Notes: a model not told the origin generated them from the letters alone. Shown: positions 25,587 through 34,531, counted from the first letter of the stretch. The stretch: 64,000 nucleotides of DNA from an uncultured Mollicutes bacterium (GCA_900539265.1 UQBM01000010.1:4277-68276), one strand, 5' to 3'. Made by a program: numbers and translations.

Positions 25587-25814
25587 ATGTGCTATTCATA
25601 TTTACCATATCAAAACCAAACGCGCCTTTGGCTGCCACTTTTAGCCGGTGCTGCTATCATAACTGCCCCTTTTTGGTTAGGTGGCAGAAATAATTGTTGT
25701 AATAATCAACCATATCCTTATCCACAGCCTTATCCACAGCCGTACCCACAACCATATCCACAGCCTTATCCATATCCATACCCTTATCCATATCCAGTAA
25801 CAACGCTTACATAA
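25587..25814 (+). CDS. Small Pro/Tyr-rich repeat protein, possible spore-coat protein
   Basis: A 75-residue protein with AAGGAG eight bases before its ATG. The N-terminal third has a hydrophobic segment (LWLPLLAGAAIITAPFWLGG, about residues 14-33), then a Cys pair (NNCCNNQ) and a C-terminal run of PYPQ and PYPY units, encoded by near-identical 12-bp repeats. Tyr/Pro repeat tails that can be cross-linked are common in spore coat proteins. With the sigma-K-like promoter this suggests a coat role, which is inference. The opposite strand is also open across the repeats, but that is an artefact of the repeat codons. Confidence 0.75.
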   Translation: MCYSYLPYQNQTRLWLPLLAGAAIITAPFWLGGRNNCCNNQPYPYPQPYPQPYPQPYPQPYPYPYPYPYPVTTLT

Positions 25815-25864
25815 TGCATTTTTTTGACAAATTATTTTTTTCTTGATATAATTAAAATACAAAA

Positions 25865-26030
25865 AAGTTAATAGAGGTAGCGGTGCAGAAGAGTAACCAT
25901 TCGAGTAGGCATGCAATGAAGATGGCCAAAGGCAATCACCGCCGAACGTTTAATTTAGGCATAAATTATTCGTGGGGTTATAGGAAAAACTTATAACACT
26001 CCTACATTTAGTAGAGGCGCTAATTGATTT
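25865..26030 (+). promoter_or_regulatory. Lysine riboswitch (L-box) aptamer
   Basis: The core blocks of the lysine aptamer can be read in order: GCGGTGC (25880-25886), AGAGTA, AAAGGC followed by CACCGCCGAA, then CGTGGGG, and a final GTAGAGGCGCT. Outer stem P1 pairs AAGTTAAT (25865-25872) with ATTGATTT (26023-26030). It is followed by a terminator and the ABC transporter genes, so bound lysine should stop transcription. P1 and a possible antiterminator (TTTTAC 26028-26033 with GTAAAA 26050-26055) exclude each other. Confidence 0.9.
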
Positions 26031-26051
26031 TACATAGTTATTTTAATTAGT

Positions 26052-26073
26052 AAAAAGCGTCTAGACGCTTTTT
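26052..26073 (+). terminator. Riboswitch-controlled terminator
   Basis: Stem AAAAAGCGTC (26052-26061) with GACGCTTTTT (26064-26073), followed by TTGTTTTT, between the aptamer and the first transporter gene. Confidence 0.85.
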
Positions 26074-26109
26074 TGTTTTTTATAAACTATTGATTTAAGG
26101 AGAAAATTT

Positions 26110-26952
26110 ATGAAAAAATTATTTATTTTGATTACTTTATTATTTGCTTTTTTATCTATTACAGGATGTAAAAAAATTAAATTTGATGAATCTAAAAAAA
26201 TTTTAGTAGTTGGCTTAGAATGCAATTATGCACCTTTTAACTGGACGGAAACTTCAAAAACTTCAACTAATTGGCCAATTGAAAATGTTAGTGGAGCATA
26301 TGCGGAAGGATATGATGTTCAAATCGCTAAACTTTTATGCCAAGAACTTGGATATGAACTCGTTATTAAAAAGATTGAATGGGATGGTTTAGTACCTGCT
26401 TTAGATGCCGGAACAATTGATGTAATAATAGCTGGGATGAGTCCTACTGATGAAAGAAAATTATCAATTGATTTTACAAATGCTTATTATAATACTAAAC
26501 ATGTAATTTTAACTACAACTAATTCTGTATTTGCAAATGCTACAACTTTTGCTCAACTAAATGGTGCTAGGGTAATTGGCCAAAAAAACACTACTTATGA
26601 TACTCTTGCTAAACAAATTGCTGATAAAGATACCAATAAAGATTGCACTTATCTTACTCCTTTAGCGAGTGTTCCTCTTATTATTAATGCCATAACCTCT
26701 AATGCTGCTGATTTAACCGTTTTAGAAGAACCAGTTGCTAAAGGAATTGTAGCTTTAAATCCTAACCTTACTTATTTTACATTGAACGAGAAATTTGATT
26801 TAGATCCTGCTGATACAATGGTATCAATTGGAGTTAGAAAAATTGATGATAAATTAGAAGAAAAATTAAACAATGCTCTTGCTACCATCACAGAAGAAAC
26901 TAGAACTAATTTAATGCAAGCTGCTGTAAATAGCGGAAATAGTGAGAATTAA
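26110..26952 (+). CDS. Amino-acid ABC transporter substrate-binding lipoprotein (probably lysine)
   Basis: Family 3 solute-binding lipoprotein of 280 residues. The signal peptide ends in lipobox LSITGC (Cys20 lipidated). The mature part shows the family segments VGLECNYAPFNW, GYDVQIAKLLCQELGYELVIKK, WDGLVPALDAGTIDVIIAGM and DERKLSIDFTNAYY. It captures a polar amino acid outside the membrane for the adjoining permease. The lysine riboswitch upstream makes lysine the best-supported ligand; arginine or a related cation cannot be excluded. Confidence 0.92.
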   Translation: MKKLFILITLLFAFLSITGCKKIKFDESKKILVVGLECNYAPFNWTETSKTSTNWPIENVSGAYAEGYDVQIAKLLCQELGYELVIKKIEWDGLVPALDAGTIDVIIAGMSPTDERKLSIDFTNAYYNTKHVILTTTNSVFANATTFAQLNGARVIGQKNTTYDTLAKQIADKDTNKDCTYLTPLASVPLIINAITSNAADLTVLEEPVAKGIVALNPNLTYFTLNEKFDLDPADTMVSIGVRKIDDKLEEKLNNALATITEETRTNLMQAAVNSGNSEN

Positions 26953-26954
26953 TT

Positions 26955-27668
26955 ATGTCTAAATTTATCATTATTTTAGATGAATATGGACTTTTAATTT
27001 TAAAGGGAGTTGGTGTTACTCTCCTCCTATCTATTATGGGAACTATTTTAGGTCTTATCTTAGCCTTAATTTTAGGAAGTATTGTTAGTCTAGAAGATTC
27101 ACCTTTTGACAATAAATGGCAAAAAAATTCAAAAAAATTTTTAAAATGGCTTATTCATATTTATGTAACAATTTTTAGAGGGACTCCTATGATTGTTCAA
27201 GCAATTATTTTCTACTATTCATTTTTAAAAATGGGAATTAATTGGTCACCAATTATAGCTGGACTTTTTACTGTAACAATTAATACCACAGCATATTTAA
27301 CAGAAGTTATTAGAGGAGGTATTAATTCTGTTAATAAAGACCAAACAGAAGCTGGTTTATCCATTGGACTATCACGATTTAAAACCTTCATTTATATTGT
27401 TTTGCCACAAGCTCTTAAAAATGCAATGGCATCAATTGGTAATGAATTGGTTGTAAATATCAAGGATACATCAGTATTAAGTGTTATTATGATAGTGGAT
27501 TTATACAATGCTTGTATGATGGCAGCTGGTAAGTATTATTTTTTCATTGAGTCCATGTTAATTGCTGCAGCAATCTATTTATTTTTGACAATGTTTTTTA
27601 CCATCATTCTTCGTTTTATTGAAAAAAAGATTGGGGCTCCTTTAAAACAATTATCAAGTTCTAATTAG
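26955..27668 (+). CDS. Amino-acid ABC transporter permease (HisM/GlnP family)
   Basis: Polytopic permease of 237 residues forming the transport channel, probably as a homodimer. Hydrophobic segments include GVGVTLLLSIMGTILGLILA and an N-terminal YVTIFRGTPMIVQAI typical of the His/Glu/Gln/Arg group. The coupling loop EAGLSIGLSRFKTFIYIVLP (EAA motif) contacts the ATPase. Its ATG is two bases after the binding-protein stop. Part of a complete three-gene importer under the lysine riboswitch. Confidence 0.93.
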   Translation: MSKFIIILDEYGLLILKGVGVTLLLSIMGTILGLILALILGSIVSLEDSPFDNKWQKNSKKFLKWLIHIYVTIFRGTPMIVQAIIFYYSFLKMGINWSPIIAGLFTVTINTTAYLTEVIRGGINSVNKDQTEAGLSIGLSRFKTFIYIVLPQALKNAMASIGNELVVNIKDTSVLSVIMIVDLYNACMMAAGKYYFFIESMLIAAAIYLFLTMFFTIILRFIEKKIGAPLKQLSSSN

Positions 27669-27679
27669 GAGGAATACAA

Positions 27680-28414
27680 ATGGAACCAATTATCAAATTA
27701 GAAAATATTCATCAAGAATTTAATGGTGAAACGATTCTTGATGATATAAATTTAAATATTTACGCAGGTGAAATTGTAACAATTATTGGCCCTAGTGGTG
27801 CTGGTAAATCAACGCTCCTCCGTTTTATTAATTTGCTTAATCGCCCTACTAGCGGTAAAGTATATTATTTAGGTGAAGATATGATTCAAAATAGAAAAAA
27901 GCATCATTTTTATCGTTCTAAAATTAGTATGGTATTTCAATCATTTAATCTTTTTAATAATTATAGTGTTTTAAATAACTGCACTTTGGGATTAAAAAAA
28001 GTCTTACATGTGAAAAAAAATGAAGCAAATCTAATTGCTCAAAAATATTTAAAAATGGTAGGCTTAGAAAATAAAATAAATGCTAATATTTCAACCCTTA
28101 GTGGTGGACAAAAACAACGAGTAGCAATTGCAAGAAGTCTTTCAATGAATCCTGATGTCATTTTATTTGATGAACCAACAAGTGCTCTAGATCCAGAAAT
28201 GGTCTCAGAAGTTTTAGATACGATTAAGATGTTAAAAAATAGTGGTAAAACATTGATTATAGTAACTCATGAAATGTCGTTTGCTAAAGAGGTTTCCTCT
28301 CGTGTTATTTTTATGGCAAATGGAAAAATTATTGAACAAGGCACACCATATGATATTTTTGATAATCCTCAAAATACTCGTACCAAGGAATTTTTAAAAA
28401 GATTTACTAAATAA
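27680..28414 (+). CDS. Amino-acid ABC transporter ATP-binding protein
   Basis: ATPase of the polar amino-acid importer, 244 residues. Walker A GPSGAGKSTLLRF, Q-loop VFQSFNLFNN, signature LSGGQKQRVAIARSL, Walker B VILFDEPTSALDPEM and the switch His of IIVTHEMSF are all intact. AGGAGG lies before its ATG, 11 nt after the permease. It is followed by a strong terminator. Confidence 0.96.
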   Translation: MEPIIKLENIHQEFNGETILDDINLNIYAGEIVTIIGPSGAGKSTLLRFINLLNRPTSGKVYYLGEDMIQNRKKHHFYRSKISMVFQSFNLFNNYSVLNNCTLGLKKVLHVKKNEANLIAQKYLKMVGLENKINANISTLSGGQKQRVAIARSLSMNPDVILFDEPTSALDPEMVSEVLDTIKMLKNSGKTLIIVTHEMSFAKEVSSRVIFMANGKIIEQGTPYDIFDNPQNTRTKEFLKRFTK

Positions 28415-28451
28415 AACATACTCTAGCAAGTATTTTTGCTAGAGTATGTTT
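28415..28451. terminator. Bidirectional terminator after the ABC transporter
   Basis: Long perfect stem (AAACATACTCTAGCAA with its complement, about 28414-28452) around GTATTT, between convergent genes. Confidence 0.88.
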
Positions 28452-31144
28452 TATTTTATTTTATATTGAGCATTTATTTTTAAATAGTTATATTTTATGC
28501 CCTTTTCTTTTTCCATATTTAATAAACTATGATAGTATCCTATCATTTGTCTACCATCTACTATTTGATACCAATAAATTGGTAAGTTATGATATTTCAA
28601 TATATGTCTTTTCCCATAATAATCTTTAAAATAATCATCTATTAAATGACCTAGTAATGTTTCTAATTGTTTAAGACCATCAATTCCCATTTTATGAATG
28701 ATTAAAAATTTAATTTCTTTAGTCACTACTTTTATTTCATTAAATACTTGAACATTTAATGATGTAACATAATTATCTATTTGATACCTATTAAATACAA
28801 CTCCCATTAAATATGATAATAAATCTTCAATAATACGACAAAAAGTAACTTTATTTTGTTGATTATGATTTACACAATTACTCTTCATTTTAAAAATATC
28901 ATTATAAATATTATTTAATTGGTTTTCTTCTTCCTCTATTTGTTTATATAAATCTTCCATTTGATGTTTATAATTTTTAATATTTTCATCAAAACTAATA
29001 GCACAATTATAATTACTGTAAAAAGCATTTGCTTGATAATGCCAAGATAATTCATCTTGCGAATCAATAAATTTAGCCTTATTTATTAAACTTGCAACTA
29101 ATCTATTGATTTCATACATTTTATCTTCTTGAATGATAATGGGCAAATTGGCAATATTGCCTACTTGAAAATTAACTGTTGGAGCTAGTGCTGATAAATA
29201 AAAAAAGGCCACATTACTAGAAAGATAACCTAAAATATATTTTTCTAAAACATCATCAACAAAAAGTGATGAACCAGAAACATCAAAAACATATCCCTCT
29301 TCTTTGTATCTAACATTAAAACTATTGAAACCAAATAATGACCAAGTAATACCCTTTTTAAAATAATACTCCTTAGAAGGTAAATGATTGCCTTGTTGTT
29401 GTAACTGTTTATACGCTTTCTCATCAAATTTAATAACTAACTTACTTGTTGCATACCATTTCGTCTTATCACCACCTTTATTATATGGGGCATATTGTTT
29501 TTTACTATTTAAAAAACTTGCAACTGAATTGCAATGAAATCCAATACTATCGGGTTCAACTTCATACCACCATCTTATAAAATTTTTATTATCTCCTGTA
29601 GCTAACCCCTGTCTTATATTGGTAATTGATCCTAATTTAGGTTTATTAATTAAAATATTATATTCATTATCATCTAACCAATAGATAAAAGGATAATTAT
29701 TCAATTTTAAAAATTTTTTAGAAGATATTTTATAATAATTTTTAGAATTTTTAAAACCTTTTTCTTTTTCAAAGATAGTTTCATAATCAGTTAATTTAAT
29801 AAAAAGACTCTCCTCATTAGCCTTTTCTTTCTTAATAATAAAAGCACATGCCAAAGCATTATAAGCATTTAAATTTTCAAAAGTATTTTTTCCTAGATGA
29901 ATCAAAGATTTAATTTGAAAATTATTTAAAATATATTTTCTTAAACTACTAAATGATTTAATAAACATCCATGTATGTAAAGTTAGCATTGCAAGATAAC
30001 CAGATGGAACTAAAAAATCCAGGCATCTTTCAATAAAAGCAGTATATAATTCTGATTTGGCATATTTGTAATGATTATTTAAATAATTAAGAATAATATT
30101 CGGTAAAACTTTACGCCCCATATAAGGAGGATTAGTAATAACAATATCATATTTCATATTTAATAAAATTGCTAGTTCTATAATCTCTTTTTCTTCTTTA
30201 CAAGTCACTGATTGAAGTAAAGTAAAATAATCATAATTAGGAACTCTAAGTAAACTACCTATAAGACTAGCATCCTTCATTGTTTCAATTAGCACATTTA
30301 CTTCATGTAATCTACTCCTTTTTATGTTAGGTGTTTGAATACAAACAAAATTAGGTACTACTAAATTGTCATCATCTAAATAACTTGGGCATAGTTCAAT
30401 TGCTTTAATTATAAAAATAAATTTTGCGAGATTAACGACACTTTGATCAATATCAAATCCATATAATTGTCTAGAATAAATCTGCTTAATAATTTCTTTT
30501 AAATCTTGATTATTACATTCTTGATACTTTTTTATTAAATTCTCAAAAATTTCTAACAATAAATTCCCTGTTCCCAAACATGGATCCAAAATTTTACAAG
30601 TTTTAAAATTAATGTCTTTATCTATTTTTTCAATTAAACTATATTTAGCATCATTAACTTTAATAATATTTTGAACCATATATTTAGCAATCCATTTTGG
30701 AGTAAAAATTTGGGTAACCATTGTAATATTTGTTTTATTAATTTCCACATTACTATTTCGATTAGTATATGTAAAATGGGTAAATCTTTCATAATCTTTA
30801 AAATCTTCCTGATAGTTAATTATTTCCTCGATTGGTGTTGAAAAATTAATATTGTCTTTTAATAATTTTATAATATCTTGATTATAAAAATTATACGGAT
30901 AATTAGTTTCTAATTCTTCAATATTATTATCAAAAATATTTTTAAAATACTGATTTTGTCTAATACAAAGGTTGATAATATTTTCTTTATCATACGATTT
31001 AAGATTAAAAATTCTTCTAGCAACTAAAAATTCAATTGTAATGATTCTTTCAAACCATTTTTGAATTAAATAATTATTATCTAAATCTTGATATAATTGG
31101 TCAATAAGACGCGCAATAAAAGTATTTGTATTTGTAACGCTCAT
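28451..31144 (-). CDS. Orphan PglX/BREX-like adenine-specific DNA methyltransferase
   Basis: Class I SAM-dependent N6-adenine methyltransferase of 897 residues. SAM motif I is ILDPCLGTGNLLLEIF and the catalytic motif IV is IVITNPPYMGRK. Upstream is TPKWIAKYMVQN, and downstream are RQGLATGDNKNFIRWWYEV and YAPYNKGGDKTKWY, which are characteristic of BREX PglX and relatives. The N-terminus is helical and the C-terminus has a coiled-coil-like region (YKHQMEDLYKQIEEEENQLN) and a probable target-recognition part. No nuclease motif, brxA/B/C, pglZ or brxL is seen within the window, so it looks solitary. It may methylate the host genome or be a relic of a defence locus. Confidence 0.8.
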   Translation of the reverse strand: MSVTNTNTFIARLIDQLYQDLDNNYLIQKWFERIITIEFLVARRIFNLKSYDKENIINLCIRQNQYFKNIFDNNIEELETNYPYNFYNQDIIKLLKDNINFSTPIEEIINYQEDFKDYERFTHFTYTNRNSNVEINKTNITMVTQIFTPKWIAKYMVQNIIKVNDAKYSLIEKIDKDINFKTCKILDPCLGTGNLLLEIFENLIKKYQECNNQDLKEIIKQIYSRQLYGFDIDQSVVNLAKFIFIIKAIELCPSYLDDDNLVVPNFVCIQTPNIKRSRLHEVNVLIETMKDASLIGSLLRVPNYDYFTLLQSVTCKEEKEIIELAILLNMKYDIVITNPPYMGRKVLPNIILNYLNNHYKYAKSELYTAFIERCLDFLVPSGYLAMLTLHTWMFIKSFSSLRKYILNNFQIKSLIHLGKNTFENLNAYNALACAFIIKKEKANEESLFIKLTDYETIFEKEKGFKNSKNYYKISSKKFLKLNNYPFIYWLDDNEYNILINKPKLGSITNIRQGLATGDNKNFIRWWYEVEPDSIGFHCNSVASFLNSKKQYAPYNKGGDKTKWYATSKLVIKFDEKAYKQLQQQGNHLPSKEYYFKKGITWSLFGFNSFNVRYKEEGYVFDVSGSSLFVDDVLEKYILGYLSSNVAFFYLSALAPTVNFQVGNIANLPIIIQEDKMYEINRLVASLINKAKFIDSQDELSWHYQANAFYSNYNCAISFDENIKNYKHQMEDLYKQIEEEENQLNNIYNDIFKMKSNCVNHNQQNKVTFCRIIEDLLSYLMGVVFNRYQIDNYVTSLNVQVFNEIKVVTKEIKFLIIHKMGIDGLKQLETLLGHLIDDYFKDYYGKRHILKYHNLPIYWYQIVDGRQMIGYYHSLLNMEKEKGIKYNYLKINAQYKIK

Positions 31145-31222
31145 TTAATCACCTACTTATTTATATTGTATCATAACTTTTTTTTAAAGCCAAGAGATAT
31201 AAAATAATTATTTAATTAAAAC

Positions 31223-31250
31223 AAAAAACTGCATAGCATTGACTATGCAG
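31223..31250 (-). terminator. Terminator overlapping the lipoprotein stop codon
   Basis: CTGCATAG (31229-31236) pairs with CTATGCAG (31243-31250), followed on the minus strand by TTTTTTG. The stop codon lies inside the stem. Confidence 0.8.
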
Positions 31251-32691
31251 CAATATTTGGTCCAATTATAATTGTTAGAGTTGTCCCAACGTATTCAATC
31301 CTAATTTTCATACCATCTTCTCTTCTAGCATTATAAAAATAGTATAAATAATTATTATTGTTATCTAATTCTTTTTGTTCACTACTATCAATTATAAATC
31401 CATATGTTTTCATATTATTTAAAATAATATGAAAGGCAGAATTAGTAATATTTTTATAAACAATACTTAATTCATTATTATCCTCATATGCTAGATAAAA
31501 TTCACCATATTTTATTTCTTCAATTCCATTTAAATATTCATGTTCGGCTGGCCAGCGATCATAACTTTGTGGTTTTTTTACGACTTCATAATCTAAATAT
31601 TCTTGTATATCACCAAAAAATGCTAAACTAGTTACCTCAAAATAATTATTATTACCAGATAAATCAATTTTTTTTCTTAGACAAATTCCTGTTTCCATCT
31701 CAACATAATACTCTTCTGTATATAAAATGCCATCTGTTGTTATATCTCTTTCATACATATTAACTGTATGATTTAAAAATTTTTGATTTTCTTTAACATA
31801 AAAAGTAATATCAACATTATCAATATGATCAACAAGTAAAGTAATAAAATTATTTTCTATTTCGCTAACACTATCACTAACAGTTGCAATACTTCTTGTT
31901 TGATTCTTTACATCTACATCATACCATGTATTATTGCTATTATTATATAATAAAGCCTGTGATGTATTATTCTCATTTAATAAACAAAAAAAGCCATCAG
32001 GTGATTTTATTAAATGAACATCATTATCTTTAAATTTGATTTTCAAATCATACGAATTATTAAAATATTCCAAAACAGTTTTCTTACTCTTAAAAAGATT
32101 AGGATTAGCCATTTGCAAATTTTCATAGGCAAAATATGAATCTAAAAAATTATCTCCTATTTCAAGTTTATCAATTTTACAAACAATTTTTTGTTCTCCT
32201 GTATCAATATTGAAATACAAACATGCACCTGTTTGATTATCTATATAATAATTCTCACTAGTTCCATTTTTTTCTCGATAATATTCAGTAACTTCACGAT
32301 TTAAGTATGTATTAGCTCTTTTTTCCAATGATGAGATTTTTGAATTTGAAATATGATATGTTAAAATATAATATATATTGTCCAAATATGATGAAAAATC
32401 ATAATTACCTACTACTAGAGTCTTTTTTTGATTTACATTATCAACCCGATATGAAAGATTATTAACTTTATCATAAAATACATAAATATTTTTATCATTA
32501 TCAGCCAAGTAATATCCTTTTGATGTCTTCATCAGTTCAAAACTAATTCCATTAAAATTTGCCACAATATCAAAAGTACGAATATTTTGTTTTATCTCTT
32601 CTACTGTTTTAAAATTGCTTTTATTTTTTTTACAACCACTAAAGCTTAAAGAAAGAAATAATACTATAAAAAACAAAAATATTTTTTTCAT
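31243..32691 (-). CDS. Hypothetical lipoprotein
   Basis: A 482-residue predicted lipoprotein with signal peptide MKKIFLFFIVLFLSLSFSGC (lipobox FSGC, Cys20). The mature part seems internally duplicated: two modules each run from a YxLKTSKGYYLADN-like strand region through a VDNVNQKK/VDVKNQTR turn to a YYVE/YYIDNQTGACL-type segment (about residues 30-185 and 195-370). It looks beta-rich. The start is the ATG at 32689-32691 after AAGGGG. No known domain was recognised; a surface sensing or binding role is only a guess. Confidence 0.8.
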   Translation of the reverse strand: MKKIFLFFIVLFLSLSFSGCKKNKSNFKTVEEIKQNIRTFDIVANFNGISFELMKTSKGYYLADNDKNIYVFYDKVNNLSYRVDNVNQKKTLVVGNYDFSSYLDNIYYILTYHISNSKISSLEKRANTYLNREVTEYYREKNGTSENYYIDNQTGACLYFNIDTGEQKIVCKIDKLEIGDNFLDSYFAYENLQMANPNLFKSKKTVLEYFNNSYDLKIKFKDNDVHLIKSPDGFFCLLNENNTSQALLYNNSNNTWYDVDVKNQTRSIATVSDSVSEIENNFITLLVDHIDNVDITFYVKENQKFLNHTVNMYERDITTDGILYTEEYYVEMETGICLRKKIDLSGNNNYFEVTSLAFFGDIQEYLDYEVVKKPQSYDRWPAEHEYLNGIEEIKYGEFYLAYEDNNELSIVYKNITNSAFHIILNNMKTYGFIIDSSEQKELDNNNNYLYYFYNARREDGMKIRIEYVGTTLTIIIGPNIAA

Positions 32692-32764
32692 ATCTTTTTC
32701 CCCTTTCTTTTCTTTTATTATAACACATTTAATCAACCTTTAGCAAATTTATTTTTATTTTTTA

Positions 32765-33562
32765 TTATTTGATATATTTTTGCCAAAGTGATGAAATTTC
32801 ATACATTGGTTCCGGCTCAATTGTAGTATTAGATTTATGTTTTGTTCCTCTAACAACTAGTTCGATGGAAATAATTTCGCCAATCTTAGAAAGAAAATCT
32901 TCAATTTTTGAATAATCAAAAGCTGCGCAAGAAAAAATATCAAAATATGCATGCTGTGTCTTATAGTCATAATGAATTGAAATATGACTTTGTGCAATTA
33001 TAATAATACCAGATAGATAATCAGGATTTTCTACTCTATCTTTAATTATATATGGTCTTGTAATCGGATCCATATCGATTTTATAAACAAATTTATCTAA
33101 AAAATCATAGCATTCATCCATTGAAAAATTTCTATCAATTTTTAATTCTGCAAGACAGTGAGGACCAAAATTATTATTTGGATCAAAAGGTAATTCAATA
33201 TTCACAAATTTTCTTCTATCGCTTGTTGAAATAGTTGATATCTTACGATTAAACGGAAGTAATGCTTCCAATAAATCAATTAATAAATCGGAATCAAAAT
33301 TCTTGGTTGAAAAAACATCAACAAAATAACACTCTCTTAAAGGAAAAGTATGAATCGTAATATGACCACCTTTTAATAATAAAAAACCACTAACCCCAAT
33401 ATCTTCTTTAACTTTTCCATAATAATAAGGAATTAAATACGGATTGGCAATAGGTTCTAACCCTAAACGATAAGAAAGTTTATTTAAAGTATCATTAATA
33501 TATACTAAATTTTCTAAATTATGATTTTTACTCCCATAGCAATCAATCATTGTATGTTTCAT
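32765..33562 (-). CDS. Duplicated SpeD-like pyruvoyl decarboxylase (AdoMet decarboxylase family)
   Basis: A 265-residue protein of two fused SpeD-like halves. The C-terminal half (about 130-265) keeps the self-cleavage and catalytic pattern: AQSHISIH with S192 (pyruvoyl precursor) and H197, and DIFSC with C212. The N-terminal half (1-125) has the same pattern, but G66 replaces Ser and T86 replaces Cys (GGHITIH, DVFST), so it is catalytically dead. Classic SpeD makes decarboxylated SAM for spermidine, but SpeD-family members acting on arginine or ornithine are known. Its ATG overlaps the agmatinase stop (TAATG) and no speE is nearby, so arginine decarboxylation is a plausible alternative. Confidence 0.85.
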   Translation of the reverse strand: MKHTMIDCYGSKNHNLENLVYINDTLNKLSYRLGLEPIANPYLIPYYYGKVKEDIGVSGFLLLKGGHITIHTFPLRECYFVDVFSTKNFDSDLLIDLLEALLPFNRKISTISTSDRRKFVNIELPFDPNNNFGPHCLAELKIDRNFSMDECYDFLDKFVYKIDMDPITRPYIIKDRVENPDYLSGIIIIAQSHISIHYDYKTQHAYFDIFSCAAFDYSKIEDFLSKIGEIISIELVVRGTKHKSNTTIEPEPMYEISSLWQKYIK

Positions 33563-34461
33563 TATTTATTACCTCTTACAAATTTTTGATAAAATATTTC
33601 ATATAATAATTTCAATCCCAACCATGATGTAATATCATTTATATCAAGAAGGGGAGAAATTTCAACTAAGTCCATCGCCATTACATTTAGGTTGGTGAAT
33701 ATTTCTTCAAAAAATTCACGCATTTGTAAAGGTGTTAAACCAAAAGTTTCAGGAGTACCTGTTCCTGGTGCATAAGAAGGATCAATGGCATCAATATCAA
33801 AAGACAAATAATAAATAGCCTTTTCATCATGTTTTTCTTTAATCCTTTTAACAACTTCTTTAGCCCCTAATTCTCTAAACAAATCGGCCGTTATTACTTG
33901 AAGTTTAGGATTTTTTTTCTTAAATTCAACTTCCCCTTTTTCATAACTTCTAATTCCTACCATATGAATATCGGTTTCTTGATAACCATTTTCAATAGAT
34001 CTACGATTAGGACAAGCATGGCTTGTTTTACTACCCATATATTCATCTAAAATATCCATATGTGCATCAATATGAATAATTACTGGAGTTAAACCCATAC
34101 GGTGATATTTTTCATAAAAGGCTTTTTCTAACGGAATACTAATGGAATGATCACCACCAAAAAATAACATAAATTTATCATAATTTAAAATCTCTTTTGC
34201 CTTTTCTTCTAATTCTTGATAGAACTTTTCTTTGGAACTACTCGGTGATACTTCACAATAATCATAAATTTTCACTTTTTCTAAATTATGAAAATTTGCG
34301 TCAAATGGTGGTAAGTATCTCGATAATTCTTTAAGTTTTTTAGGGGCATATCTAGTACCACTACCACAAGAACAACTTAAATCATAATTAGCACTTCCTA
34401 GGATAATGTTCGCTTCTTCAATATGATTCGTTTTTAATTCACGAAAATCGTTATAATCCAT
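33562..34461 (-). CDS. speB: Agmatinase / ureohydrolase family
   Basis: Binuclear manganese ureohydrolase of 299 residues, probably splitting agmatine into putrescine and urea. Metal motifs are FFGGDHSIS (GGDHS), IIHIDAHMDILDE (DAHxD) and YYLSFDIDAIDPSYAPGTGTPE (SxDxDxxDP), followed by MDLVEISPLLD. Agmatinase is preferred over arginase or formimidoglutamase from sequence feel and from its operon partner, a SpeD-like decarboxylase that could provide agmatine. First gene of the pair. Confidence 0.9.
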   Translation of the reverse strand: MDYNDFRELKTNHIEEANIILGSANYDLSCSCGSGTRYAPKKLKELSRYLPPFDANFHNLEKVKIYDYCEVSPSSSKEKFYQELEEKAKEILNYDKFMLFFGGDHSISIPLEKAFYEKYHRMGLTPVIIHIDAHMDILDEYMGSKTSHACPNRRSIENGYQETDIHMVGIRSYEKGEVEFKKKNPKLQVITADLFRELGAKEVVKRIKEKHDEKAIYYLSFDIDAIDPSYAPGTGTPETFGLTPLQMREFFEEIFTNLNVMAMDLVEISPLLDINDITSWLGLKLLYEIFYQKFVRGNK

Positions 34462-34502
34462 TTTTGTACCTCAATATTTTATGTCTTTTTTTAAACAGGA
34501 TA

Positions 34503-34531
34503 ATTATATCACAACTACTAAGTTTAGTCTA
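34503..34531 (-). promoter_or_regulatory. Promoter of the speB-speD-like pair
   Basis: Minus strand TAGACT (34526-34531, weak -35), 17 bp, TATAAT (34503-34508), about 40 bp upstream of the agmatinase ATG. Confidence 0.55.

Noticed and set aside
25700..25805. Short tandem repeats as a possible CRISPR array
   Set aside because: 12-bp contiguous in-frame repeats without spacers, inside a coding region.
25677..25916. Minus-strand open frame rich in Trp, Ile and Arg
   Set aside because: It is the antisense of the PYPQ codon repeats, with no ribosome site, and it runs into the lysine riboswitch.
28451..31144. A complete restriction-modification or BREX locus
   Set aside because: No nuclease motif in the protein and no partner genes on either side within the window.
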